DNA of 64,000 bases, from the NCBI RefSeq assembly GCF_008386505.1, contig NZ_VUNZ01000002.1, forward strand, positions 655,056 through 719,055, in the 5' to 3' direction. This document shows positions 35,135 to 43,793 of the stretch, one piece after another; within the stretch, counting starts at the first letter, position 1, and each line of letters starts with the position of its first letter. Below the pieces are notes generated by a model. That model did no database searches and was not told the DNA's origin. It saw only the letters and a list, made by a program, of their open reading frames with translations. Source of the stretch: Chryseobacterium sediminis. GTDB taxonomy: Bacteria; Bacteroidota; Bacteroidia; Flavobacteriales; Weeksellaceae. The translations under genes were made by a program, and so were the position numbers.

Positions 35135-36211
35135 CTACTTGCCTGTTAAAGGATTTCTTCTCTCATAAGTATTGTTGTCAAAACTTATCTTATAATTGGA
35201 CTTGAATAATTTGCTGGGATAGTAATAATCTGTTGTAATGATCTGCGCTCCGCTTTCTTTTGCCTTTTCAAACCTTGAATAATCTTCACTGCGTGCTTCC
35301 ATTGTATCAGCATCAGCTCTGGTACGGATAATATATCCTTTTTTCACCAGTTCTTTGATCATCACATCGTCTTTCTTCGGTTCATTCATAAATAGAACAG
35401 CGGATTCAGGAGTTCCCGGGATAGAATTTGTGAATATTATTCTTCCTTTCAAAGAAGGATGATCTTTTGCATACAGGTCCCTGTTTTCTCCATTATTATC
35501 TAAGACAAACAGAAATTTTCCCTTTGCATCTTTCACTTTTGGCCAGTTTTTACTTAAAACAGCTTCGTTCAGTGTTTTATAAGAACCTCTGATATCATCA
35601 GGTGTAATAATTTTCTCTTTTCCCAGGTACTTTTTCAGTTCGTGATCCAGATCATCAAAAAGCTGACTTGTATAATGCTCCGGCTCTGTTCCGAACTGAT
35701 TCGCTTTTCCATCTTTGGGTTCAAGCGTTATAAAAACAGGATCGTGATCAGGATGTCTGTCAGACCATTTTTTTAAATCCTTCAGGCAGTCTTCCAGCGT
35801 ATAATACCAGGTTTGATAATCAATATCTGTAATATGAATCATCTTATAACCCGGTTTTTTCATTTTTCCTTCCGGATCAAAAGGTTCGGTCGTCTTTACC
35901 AGATCCAATATTTTCGGATGGGCATATTTTCCTCCTTTGCTGTCTGCATAGACGTCAATTTCCAGATTTCTAAGCCCAAGATCCAGCTGTTCAGGAATAG
36001 GAATGTGTTCATATTGAATCTTCGGTAAAGAATTCTGAGTGTCTTTTTGGGATAAATAACTGTAAACCTCAGGAAGAATGGCTTTCTTATAAGAATTGTG
36101 AGAGCCTATTACCTGAATTTCATTGATCTTTAGCTCATCGAGTTGCTGAGATTGTGACCAAAACAGGTTGAAGGAAAATAAACAGATGCCAAGAAAAACA
36201 GCCTTTTTCAT
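35135..36211 (-). CDS. Secreted phosphoinositide phospholipase C-like protein (Ca2+-dependent PI-PLC type)
   Basis: 358 residues with a signal peptide (about 1-20, ending WSQSQ). The TIM-barrel motifs of the PLC-like superfamily are visible: IQVIGSHNSYK (catalytic His), LRNLEIDVYAD (metal-binding Glu/Asp), DPVFITLEPKDG, and IIRTRADADTMEARS and AQIITTDYY near the C-terminus. The family cleaves phosphoinositides or related phospholipids; the substrate here is not determined. It is divergent from the SusC gene, with 330 nt between. Confidence 0.88.
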   Translation of the reverse strand: MKKAVFLGICLFSFNLFWSQSQQLDELKINEIQVIGSHNSYKKAILPEVYSYLSQKDTQNSLPKIQYEHIPIPEQLDLGLRNLEIDVYADSKGGKYAHPKILDLVKTTEPFDPEGKMKKPGYKMIHITDIDYQTWYYTLEDCLKDLKKWSDRHPDHDPVFITLEPKDGKANQFGTEPEHYTSQLFDDLDHELKKYLGKEKIITPDDIRGSYKTLNEAVLSKNWPKVKDAKGKFLFVLDNNGENRDLYAKDHPSLKGRIIFTNSIPGTPESAVLFMNEPKKDDVMIKELVKKGYIIRTRADADTMEARSEDYSRFEKAKESGAQIITTDYYYPSKLFKSNYKISFDNNTYERRNPLTGK

Positions 36212-36541
36212 TTCGATACATTTTACATGCGAAATTAGTCACTCTTTACTTGTAATAATTTATATATTATGTTAAGTAATTTTTAAAATTCTGTGAATAT
36301 TGGAAAAATAGAAGAGTATAAATATTTGATATTTAGGTTGTTTGTATTCTCTCAATTTGAGATATTTATATTTTGTTGACTTTAAGATAATATTATGTTA
36401 AAATAGATTTGTGGTAGATCCTTTTACTTTGTATGCCGAAATAAAAACTAACCGTTGCCTGAAAAGAAAACCACTGTTGCGGGAACAACAGCGGCTTTTT
36501 GATAAGCAATGTAACGTCTTGCAATTACTTTACTTATTGAT
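36212..36541. promoter_or_regulatory. Divergent control region of the PLC-like and SusC genes
   Basis: A 330-nt gap without genes. A 12-nt direct repeat ATATTATGTTAA occurs at 36264-36275 and 36390-36401. TAGATTTG (36404-36411) is an exact -7 element toward susC, and TACTTTG (36425-36431) is a near match. The susC leader then contains a terminator-like hairpin (36471-36500). Confidence 0.6.
36471..36500 (+). terminator. Terminator-like hairpin in the SusC leader
   Basis: Arms 36471-36479 and 36486-36494 pair over nine positions with one mismatch, followed by CTTTTTTG-like sequence (five T at 36496-36500). It lies after the candidate promoters and 41 nt before the susC ATG. It may end a short leader RNA or attenuate susCD. 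Confidence 0.65.
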
Positions 36542-39500
36542 ATGTACCACAAAATTAATTTTTTTAAGTTTAAAAAGCTAATCCCGATTGCATTAATTTT
36601 TCTGGTGGCTCACCAGGCTGATGCTAAAGGCTTAACTTCAAACTATCCTGTGTTTTCGCAGGCAAACGAAACCATTTCCGGAACTGTAAAAGATCAGAAT
36701 GGTTCTGCAATAGAAGGGGCAAAAGTGACTGTTGTAGAAACGGGAGACACTGTTTCTACTGATGCATCAGGAAACTTCTCAATTTCGGCCAGCATCGGGC
36801 AGACCTTATCCATTTCTTATGAAGGATATGGGGAACAGATGGTGAAAATCTCCAGTACTTCAGTGTCTGTAAAACTGGAATCCAAAAAAGGGTCAACTTC
36901 TATTGAAGAGGTAACTCTGGTAGGGTATGGTTCCCAGAAAAAATCTGATTTAACAGGAGCTGTAAGCCAGCTAAAAGCAGAAAATTTCAAAGAAGGAATG
37001 AACATTTCTGTGGATAACCTGATGCAGGGAAAAATCGCGGGTGTCCGTATCGTTCAGTCGAGTGGAGAACCCGGAGCAGGAGTGAATGTTTCCATCAGAG
37101 GAATAGGGTCCATCCGAAGTGGAAGTACACCTTTATTCGTTGTAGACGGTATCCCTTTGAATAACGATCCGGTGAGTGCCCAAAGCCCGAATGTAGGACT
37201 GGGAAATACAACCGCAAAGAATCCGCTTAACTTTTTGAATACAAGTGACATTGAATCCATTACAGTTTTAAAAGATGCTTCTGCTGCGGCAATCTATGGT
37301 GCAAGAGGTTCCAATGGTGTTGTTTTGGTAACAACAAAAAGAGGGAAGAAGGGAGAACCGATGTTTACGTATGATACGTATTTAGGTTTTTCTTCGGTGA
37401 TTAAAAAATTAGATTTAATGACAGCCGATGAGTACAGAGCGGCAGGCATTGATAAATCTTATGACCACGGAGGAAATACAGACTGGCAGGACGAAATCTA
37501 CAGAAATGCAGTTTCATCCAATCATTCTGTATCATTCTCAAAAGCTACAGAAACAGGGAATTATTTTGCGTCCCTTTCTCATATGGATCAGGACGGTATT
37601 GTACTGAACAGCAGCTTTAAAAGAACTACAGCTCGTTTAAATGCTGAAGAATCTTTCTTTGATAACAAGAGATTAAAGGTGAAGCTAAACCTTACCGCCA
37701 GTGATATCAGAGAAACGGGAATTCCAAACGGTGGAAATGCAGGATCTGACGGGCAGCTTATCATCCATGCTTTAATGGCGAATCCTACACGTTCCGTATA
37801 CGATCAAAATGGAAATTATACCAATTTCAACATGAATGCTCACTACAATCCTCTTTATTTATTGAGCGTTTATGAGGATAAGACGAATACTTTCAGAGTA
37901 TTAGGAAATACTGAAGCAACGTTAAGAATTTTACCGGGATTGAATTATAAATTTAATTTAGGTGTTGACAGAAGCTTATCCGAAAGAAACACAACAATGT
38001 TCCCGAACATTACAGACAGAAGCCCGAAAGGAATCTATTCACAGGCCAACCTTGATTCTTATAATATCCTTTTGGAGCATTATTTAACGTATGATTTTAG
38101 TTTAAACAGACATAATTTTAGCATATTAGGAGGTTTTTCTTATCAGAAGTTTAAAGCTACAGCTACTTATCTTGGTGTAAGAAACTTTGTCAATCAGGGA
38201 GCCGGGATTTCGCCGGAAATAAATCCTGGATATTCCGGAGATGTATTTATTCCACAGCCGGGAACTTCTCAGGAAAATGAATTGCAGTCTTACTTCGGGA
38301 GAGTAAATTATAATTTTGATAAAAAATATTTCTTAACAGCTTCATTAAGAGCGGATGGCTCCACACGTTTCGGAGACAACAATAAATATGGATATTTCCC
38401 GTCAGTTGCGGCAGGCTGGACTATTTCAAAGGAAAATTTCCTGAAAGATGTTTCATTTATCAATGAATTGAAGCTAAGAGGGAGCTGGGGAGAAACAGGA
38501 AATCAGGAAGTTCTCAATAAAATTACAAAAGCAAGTTATCTGTTATCACAAAGTGCAGGGTATTATTTATACGATAATTTAAACCTGATCAATGGAGTTC
38601 AGGTGGTAAGAACACCCAATCCCAATCTGAAATGGGAGGTTGTAGCACAAACCAATGTTGGGTTGGATTTCAGCTTGTTCAGAAACAAATTGTACGGTTC
38701 ATTGGAATATTACAACAAAACGACTAAAAACCCAATATTATTTATTCCTTCCACTCCGTTAAGTCCTACAGATTTTGTCTGGCTGAATGCTGATGGAAAA
38801 ATCGTTAATAAAGGTTTTGAATTCTCTTTAGGATCAGAAATTATTAAAAACGAAAATTTCACATGGAATCTTGATATCAACGGAGCTACGGTAAATAATG
38901 TGGTGAAAGATCTTCCGGTTTCAGGAATTAATTCCGGTGAAGTTTCAGGGCCCGGGCTTTCAGGGGTTACTGCCAATATTTACAGAAACGGGTATGAAGC
39001 AGGATCTTTCTATATGTACAATTACTTAGGAATTGATGCCAACGGAAAATATATTTATGAAGATCTGAACGGAGACGGAAAGATTGATCCGAATGACAGA
39101 AAGATTTTTGAAGGAGCTATTCCTAATTTTACTTTCGGGATCAATTCTTATATGAAATACAAGAAGTTTGATTTTGCATTTTCCTTTATTGGACAAACGG
39201 GTGGATATCTGGTAAACAATACTGCTTTGGATTTAAATATCAATAACTTAGCTTCAGACAGAAACGTTTTGAAAAAATATTATGATTCAGGAGCGAGCTT
39301 TGCCAATCAGCCGCAATTATCTTCTTTATATCTTGAAAAATCAGACTTTATTCGTTTAAGCAACGTAAGATTAGGATACACTTTTGACATGAATCAATTG
39401 AAATTTTTGAAAAGTATCAATCTGTATGTAAGTGCACAGAATCTATTTACCATTACCAGCTATTCAGGGTATGATCCACTTGTTGATACCAACAAGCAAG

Positions 39501-39586
39501 TGCAGGGAAATCAGTCTTTAGGAATTGATTATACGACTTATCCGTCTGCAAAAACTTTCATTCTGGGAGCTACTATTAAGTTTTAA
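36542..39586 (+). CDS. SusC/RagA family TonB-linked outer membrane protein
   Basis: 1014 residues. After a signal peptide (about 1-28) comes a CarboxypepD_reg-like domain (ETISGTVKDQNGSAIEGAKV, about 42-115), then the TonB-box-like EEVTLVGYGSQKKSDLTGAVS, the plug with SIRGIGSIRSGSTPLFVVDGIP, and a beta-barrel ending in a terminal aromatic-F strand (TFILGATIKF). It transports a substrate across the outer membrane with the SusD-like lipoprotein encoded 18 nt downstream. The substrate is unknown; neighbouring phosphoesterases suggest a phosphorylated or inositol-type compound. Confidence 0.95.
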   Translation: MYHKINFFKFKKLIPIALIFLVAHQADAKGLTSNYPVFSQANETISGTVKDQNGSAIEGAKVTVVETGDTVSTDASGNFSISASIGQTLSISYEGYGEQMVKISSTSVSVKLESKKGSTSIEEVTLVGYGSQKKSDLTGAVSQLKAENFKEGMNISVDNLMQGKIAGVRIVQSSGEPGAGVNVSIRGIGSIRSGSTPLFVVDGIPLNNDPVSAQSPNVGLGNTTAKNPLNFLNTSDIESITVLKDASAAAIYGARGSNGVVLVTTKRGKKGEPMFTYDTYLGFSSVIKKLDLMTADEYRAAGIDKSYDHGGNTDWQDEIYRNAVSSNHSVSFSKATETGNYFASLSHMDQDGIVLNSSFKRTTARLNAEESFFDNKRLKVKLNLTASDIRETGIPNGGNAGSDGQLIIHALMANPTRSVYDQNGNYTNFNMNAHYNPLYLLSVYEDKTNTFRVLGNTEATLRILPGLNYKFNLGVDRSLSERNTTMFPNITDRSPKGIYSQANLDSYNILLEHYLTYDFSLNRHNFSILGGFSYQKFKATATYLGVRNFVNQGAGISPEINPGYSGDVFIPQPGTSQENELQSYFGRVNYNFDKKYFLTASLRADGSTRFGDNNKYGYFPSVAAGWTISKENFLKDVSFINELKLRGSWGETGNQEVLNKITKASYLLSQSAGYYLYDNLNLINGVQVVRTPNPNLKWEVVAQTNVGLDFSLFRNKLYGSLEYYNKTTKNPILFIPSTPLSPTDFVWLNADGKIVNKGFEFSLGSEIIKNENFTWNLDINGATVNNVVKDLPVSGINSGEVSGPGLSGVTANIYRNGYEAGSFYMYNYLGIDANGKYIYEDLNGDGKIDPNDRKIFEGAIPNFTFGINSYMKYKKFDFAFSFIGQTGGYLVNNTALDLNINNLASDRNVLKKYYDSGASFANQPQLSSLYLEKSDFIRLSNVRLGYTFDMNQLKFLKSINLYVSAQNLFTITSYSGYDPLVDTNKQVQGNQSLGIDYTTYPSAKTFILGATIKF

Positions 39587-39604
39587 TTTAAGTTAAAAGA
39601 AATC

Positions 39605-41365
39605 ATGAAATCTAAATTTTTAAATCTAAATAAAATCGTTTTGTCCATTGCTGTGATGTCTTTAGTAGGATGTACCAATCTGGATGAAAAAGTGATTGAT
39701 GAGGTAATGGGAACTGAAAATGCAGACCCTGAAGCCTCTCTTGCTGCTGCTTACGGACAGCTTGGTGACGGAACTTTTGTAGACCATGGGAGTGTGTTTG
39801 CTTTACAGGAATATTCTACCGACGAAGCCATTTTGCCAACAAGAGGAAGCGACTGGGGAGATGGAGGAAAATGGAGAGCTATGCACGAGTTTACCTGGGA
39901 TGCAAATAATGACGTAGTAAAAACTACCTGGAATCAGCTGAATTCAGGAATTACGAAATCTATATTTGCTATAGGAAGTATCAACAAAAGCAACATCAAT
40001 AATAAAGCCTTATTTCTGGCAGAAGCAAAAGGATTACTGGCATTTTACACGTATACAACCATTGATTTGTATGGACAGGCTCCGTACAGAGATCCGGATA
40101 ATTTAAATGCTCCTATTCAGATCAGAAAGGCAGAATCTACCATTGATGCATTGATTACTGAAGTGGAAGGTCTTATCCCAAACCTGGCAGATATTAAAAC
40201 CCAGAATACCCATGCAGGAAGGTTTACAAAACAGGCTGCGTACGCATTATTGGCTGATATGTATCTTAACAGAGCTGTTCTAAAGAATAAGACGGCAGGT
40301 ACTTTTAACTTTAAGGAACAGGCTTTAAGCGGAGGAGGGAATGATATGGAAATGGTTATCAAGTACTCTGATATGTTAATTAACGGTGGCTTTTTTAGCC
40401 TAGAATCCAATTACTTCCACAATTTTGATATCAATAATGATACAAGTAAGGAATTGATCTTTACTATTGTTCAGAAAAAGAATTCTAATAGAAATGCAGA
40501 CAATGATCTTGCCTATATGTCTATGGAAAGAATTCAGAAGCCGTCACCTGATAACAGAGGTACGAATGCCTCTTGTGTCACTCCGGAGTTTTATTATTCA
40601 TGGAACGGAAATCATGATGATCCGCGTTTCCAGAGAACCTACCAATATGAAGACGGAACTTGGTTCAGAAATGACGGAACGGATGTAAGTGTACCCTCAA
40701 CAAGTAAAGTGGAAGGTACAGGGAAACCTTGGTTTCATTTCAACAGAGGATTACAGGTTGGTCAGCAATATGGGCCTAAAATTCTTGCCAACGGTAATTT
40801 TGACCTGACCTCGGACGGAAGAATCAAAGTCTATAAATTGTTCACCGAGAAAAATACAACTCTTGCTGCAGACTTTACTCCGGAATTGAATTTTGACAAT
40901 CCTTCAGAAGCTGTATTTACACAGGCACAGATCAACAGAGGGGTAAGAAACTTCAAGTTTGAATTTGATCCTGGCTACGGAAACAACGGAACAAGCGGAA
41001 TGGATGTGCCTTTATACAGATTGGGAACTATTTATATGATGAGAGCGGAAGCTTTCTTCAGAAACGGAAATGTATCAGGTGCGTTGGCTGATGTTAATAG
41101 ATTAAGAACAACAAGAACGAATGATGCTTTAAAGAATAATGCTCCGGGAGTTGCTCTTACTTCGCTGGATGCTGACACTCTTTTCAAAGAATCAGGATAT
41201 GAATTGTATTGGGAAATGTACAGAAGAAAAGCAATGATCAGGTTTGGTAAATTTGATTTGCCGGGAACTGCCAAAGCAGCTACCCAGCCTTACAGAAGAA
41301 TCTTCCCGATTCCTCAGGCTACTCTTGATGCCTCAAAAGATTTCACTCAAAACCCAGGATATTAG
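39605..41365 (+). CDS. RagB/SusD family nutrient-binding lipoprotein
   Basis: 586 residues. The lipobox LVGC places the lipidated Cys near 23, then NLDEK typical of SusD. The N-terminal TPR-like helical region (LAEAKGLLAFYTYTTIDLYG) and the C-terminal block MRAEAFFRNGNVSGALADVNRLRTTR (split), ESGYELYWEMYRRKAMIRFGKF are family hallmarks. It forms the surface lid of the SusC transporter. It is the second gene of the pair and is followed by a strong terminator. Confidence 0.95.
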   Translation: MKSKFLNLNKIVLSIAVMSLVGCTNLDEKVIDEVMGTENADPEASLAAAYGQLGDGTFVDHGSVFALQEYSTDEAILPTRGSDWGDGGKWRAMHEFTWDANNDVVKTTWNQLNSGITKSIFAIGSINKSNINNKALFLAEAKGLLAFYTYTTIDLYGQAPYRDPDNLNAPIQIRKAESTIDALITEVEGLIPNLADIKTQNTHAGRFTKQAAYALLADMYLNRAVLKNKTAGTFNFKEQALSGGGNDMEMVIKYSDMLINGGFFSLESNYFHNFDINNDTSKELIFTIVQKKNSNRNADNDLAYMSMERIQKPSPDNRGTNASCVTPEFYYSWNGNHDDPRFQRTYQYEDGTWFRNDGTDVSVPSTSKVEGTGKPWFHFNRGLQVGQQYGPKILANGNFDLTSDGRIKVYKLFTEKNTTLAADFTPELNFDNPSEAVFTQAQINRGVRNFKFEFDPGYGNNGTSGMDVPLYRLGTIYMMRAEAFFRNGNVSGALADVNRLRTTRTNDALKNNAPGVALTSLDADTLFKESGYELYWEMYRRKAMIRFGKFDLPGTAKAATQPYRRIFPIPQATLDASKDFTQNPGY

Positions 41366-41399
41366 TTTTTTCATATAACAATTATTTTTGCGTAAACAC

Positions 41400-41436
41400 G
41401 AAGCGAAGAGACTCCTCTTCGCTTCTGTTATTTTTT
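41400..41436 (+). terminator. Terminator of the susC-susD unit
   Basis: Eleven-bp perfect arms (41400-41410 and 41415-41425) with a four-base loop, followed by TGTTATTTTTT. Confidence 0.9.
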
Positions 41437-41470
41437 ATCGGGTTTTATTCCTTGTAAATTGTACTCAAGG

Positions 41471-42025
41471 CTATTGTTCATTTAACATTCCCAATTCTCC
41501 GTAATGCTTTTTGAATTTCTGGATTTTTGGACCTACTACAGCACTGCAATAAGGCTGTGTTGGGTTCTCATTGTAATATCCCTGATGATATTGTTCCGCA
41601 GGCCAGAATTTCTCGAATTGAGTAACTTCTGTTACGTAAATACCAGTCCATCTTCCTGATTCCTGAGATACTTTGATTGCTTCTTCAGCCTTTGCCTTTT
41701 CAGCAGCATCTTTATAATAAATTACAGAACGGTATTGAGTTCCGATATCATTTCCCTGTCTGTTTAATTGAGTTGGATCATGAAGAAAGAAAAATACATC
41801 CATCAATTGTTCGTAAGTAATAACTGCCGGATCATAAGTGATCTGTACTACTTCTGCATGTCCTGTTTCACCGGTGCAAACTTCCTGATAGGTAGGGTTA
41901 TCTTTATGCCCTCCGGAATATCCTGAAATAGCAGATTTTACTCCTTTCAGCATATTGAAACAACTTTCCACACACCAGAAACATCCACCACCGAAAGTAA
42001 TCTGTTCTAAATTATTGTTATCCAT
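41471..42025 (-). CDS. msrA: Peptide-methionine (S)-S-oxide reductase MsrA
   Basis: 184 residues. The catalytic motif GCFWCVE has Cys15, and GYSGGHKDNPTYQEVCTGETGHAEVV and DPTQLNRQGNDIGTQYRS are canonical MsrA blocks. It repairs methionine-S-sulfoxide in the cytoplasm; no signal peptide and no fused MsrB domain. It stands alone, upstream flank being the tandem repeat region. Confidence 0.97.
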   Translation of the reverse strand: MDNNNLEQITFGGGCFWCVESCFNMLKGVKSAISGYSGGHKDNPTYQEVCTGETGHAEVVQITYDPAVITYEQLMDVFFFLHDPTQLNRQGNDIGTQYRSVIYYKDAAEKAKAEEAIKVSQESGRWTGIYVTEVTQFEKFWPAEQYHQGYYNENPTQPYCSAVVGPKIQKFKKHYGELGMLNEQ

Positions 42026-42157
42026 TTTTGGTAATTATATTGTTTTATGATCCTTTCCTGACTCGGAAAAGACTGATCAAAAATAGGAAAAACTTTTCCA
42101 TTTGAACATGATTTTAGCCTCTTAAACTTAAATTACAATGATAGATGTTACAAATGA

Positions 42158-42655
42158 TTTTAAACACGAATAACACCAATGCTTTTCACAAATAACACAA
42201 AGAAAATAGCATGTAATTTCTTGCATTTATCTCTGCAAATTATTTTAAAGAGGTTAGTATTAGCAATGTCATGCTGAGCTTAATCGAAGCATCTATATTC
42301 TCGTATTTTAAACACGAATAGTACCAATGCTTTTCACAAATAACACAAGGAAAATAGCATGTAATTTCTTGCATTTATCTCTGCAAATTATTTTAAAGAG
42401 GTTAGTATTAGCAATGTCATGCTGAGCTTAATCGAAGCATCTATATTCTCGTATTTTAAACACGAATAGTACCAATGCTTTTCACAAATAACACAAGGAA
42501 AATAGCATGTAATTTCTTGCATTTATCTCTGCAAATTATTTTAAAGAGGTTAGTATTAGCAATGTCATGCTGAGCTTAGTCGAAGCATCTATATTCTCGT
42601 ATTTTAAACACGAATAGCACCAAAATGCTTTCACAAATAAACACAAGGAAAATAA
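42158..42655. repeat. 148-bp tandem repeat, three copies plus partial ends
   Basis: Units begin at 42181, 42329 and 42477 with an exact 148-nt period and near identity; a 23-nt partial copy precedes and about 30 nt of a fourth follow. Each unit contains a REP-like hairpin (42266-42293, 42414-42441, 42562-42589) with ATGCT/AGCAT arms. The 720-nt gap 42026-42745 contains no gene. The repeat has no long reading frame. Confidence 0.9.
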
Positions 42656-42661
42656 AGCGCA

Positions 42662-42691
42662 ATCATCTGTGAAAATCTGTGCAATCTGCGG
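42662..42691. repeat. ATCTGTG-type intergenic repeat, copy 1
   Basis: A 30-nt segment of three staggered ATCTG words. A second copy at 63426-63455 matches in 26 of 30 positions. Confidence 0.6.
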
Positions 42692-42698
42692 AAAAAAA

Positions 42699-42718
42699 AG
42701 CACCCTAAAAAGGATGCT
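42699..42718 (-). terminator. Terminator of the ROK kinase gene
   Basis: Arms 42699-42706 and 42711-42718 pair with one G-U wobble on the minus strand around a four-base loop, followed on that strand by eight T. Confidence 0.8.
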
Positions 42719-42745
42719 CTATATTATTTAATAAAAGGTGTTCAG

Positions 42746-43714
42746 TTATTTTTCCCAAACCAAAGCACTTGCTCCAAGGATGGCAGCATCTGCTTCGTCA
42801 AGCTCACTGAATACCAGTTTTACCTTATTTCTAAAGATGGGAAGAAGGTTCCTTTCCATATGCAGTTTAGCCGGCTTTAAAATAAAATCTCCTGCCTTGA
42901 TCACTCCTCCAAATAGAAGAATTGCTTCGGGGGAAGAGAACATCACAAAATTTGCCAGTGCTTCACCCAGTTTCTGACCTGTATATCTGAAGACTTCAAT
43001 AGCAATTGGATCTTCTTTCATTGCACACTCGTATACTGTTTTAGAATTAACCTCATCTTCAGGATACTGGTTCAGCATAGATTCCGGGAACTCAGCTCTC
43101 ATTTTCTTTGCTGTAATAGTAATACCTGTAGCAGAAGCATAAGCCTCCAGACTTCCTTCAGAACCAGTACTCCAGTGTTTTCTTCCGCCTGGCTTTACAA
43201 TCGTATGTCCCAGTTCTCCGGCAAACCCGTCATGTCCGTAGATTAAACTTCCGTTGGCAATGATTCCGCTTCCTACTCCTGTTCCCAGTGTAATCATGAT
43301 AAAATCCTTCATTCCTCTGGCAGCTCCGAAAAGCATTTCTCCCAGCGCTGCTGCATTCGCATCATTGGTTACTGTACAAGGAAGTCCAAATTTTGCTGTC
43401 ATAAGCTCAGCAAAAGGAATGACCCCTTTCCATGGAAGGTTGGGAGCTAATTCTATGGTTCCTTTATAGTAATTTGCATTAGGAGCTCCTACTCCGATTC
43501 CGTCAAAATGTGCTTCCGTACCATATTTTTCCATCATTGGACGAACATGTTCATATAAAGCGTCTATGAAATCCTCAACTTTGTCATAAGCATCGGTTCT
43601 CAGGTTTCCTTTATCCAGAACTTCTCCACGGTGGTTTACGATTCCGAACTTAGTATTGGTTCCGCCGATGTCCACTCCAAGGGCAACTTGTTTTGATAAA
43701 TCTATTAATGACAT
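42746..43714 (-). CDS. ROK family sugar kinase (glucokinase-like)
   Basis: 322 residues. The N-terminal phosphate loop is GVDIGGTNTKFGIV (about 13-26), the catalytic Asp is in TNDANAAALGE (about 116-126), GTGVGSGII binds ATP and GELGH (His170) is the zinc His of the family. The usual CxCGxxGCxE zinc motif is absent: the aligned residues are W181, T183 and S188, with Glu190 kept. It probably phosphorylates glucose or a related sugar, though loss of the zinc cysteines makes the substrate less certain. Confidence 0.9.
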   Translation of the reverse strand: MSLIDLSKQVALGVDIGGTNTKFGIVNHRGEVLDKGNLRTDAYDKVEDFIDALYEHVRPMMEKYGTEAHFDGIGVGAPNANYYKGTIELAPNLPWKGVIPFAELMTAKFGLPCTVTNDANAAALGEMLFGAARGMKDFIMITLGTGVGSGIIANGSLIYGHDGFAGELGHTIVKPGGRKHWSTGSEGSLEAYASATGITITAKKMRAEFPESMLNQYPEDEVNSKTVYECAMKEDPIAIEVFRYTGQKLGEALANFVMFSSPEAILLFGGVIKAGDFILKPAKLHMERNLLPIFRNKVKLVFSELDEADAAILGASALVWEK

Positions 43715-43793
43715 TTCTATTATTAAATTCTAGGGGCTAAAATTATAAAAAAGATTGTATTAATGGATTATTAACTGGGTTTTATTTAATATG

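Noticed and set aside
36264..36401. 12-nt direct repeat as a proven Pho box
   Set aside because: The sequence is AT-rich and does not match a known Pho box that I can recall; kept only as a possible regulatory element.
42158..42655. Regular repeats that might be a CRISPR array
   Set aside because: The unit is 148 nt and repeats as a whole without variable spacers; no cas gene is in the window.
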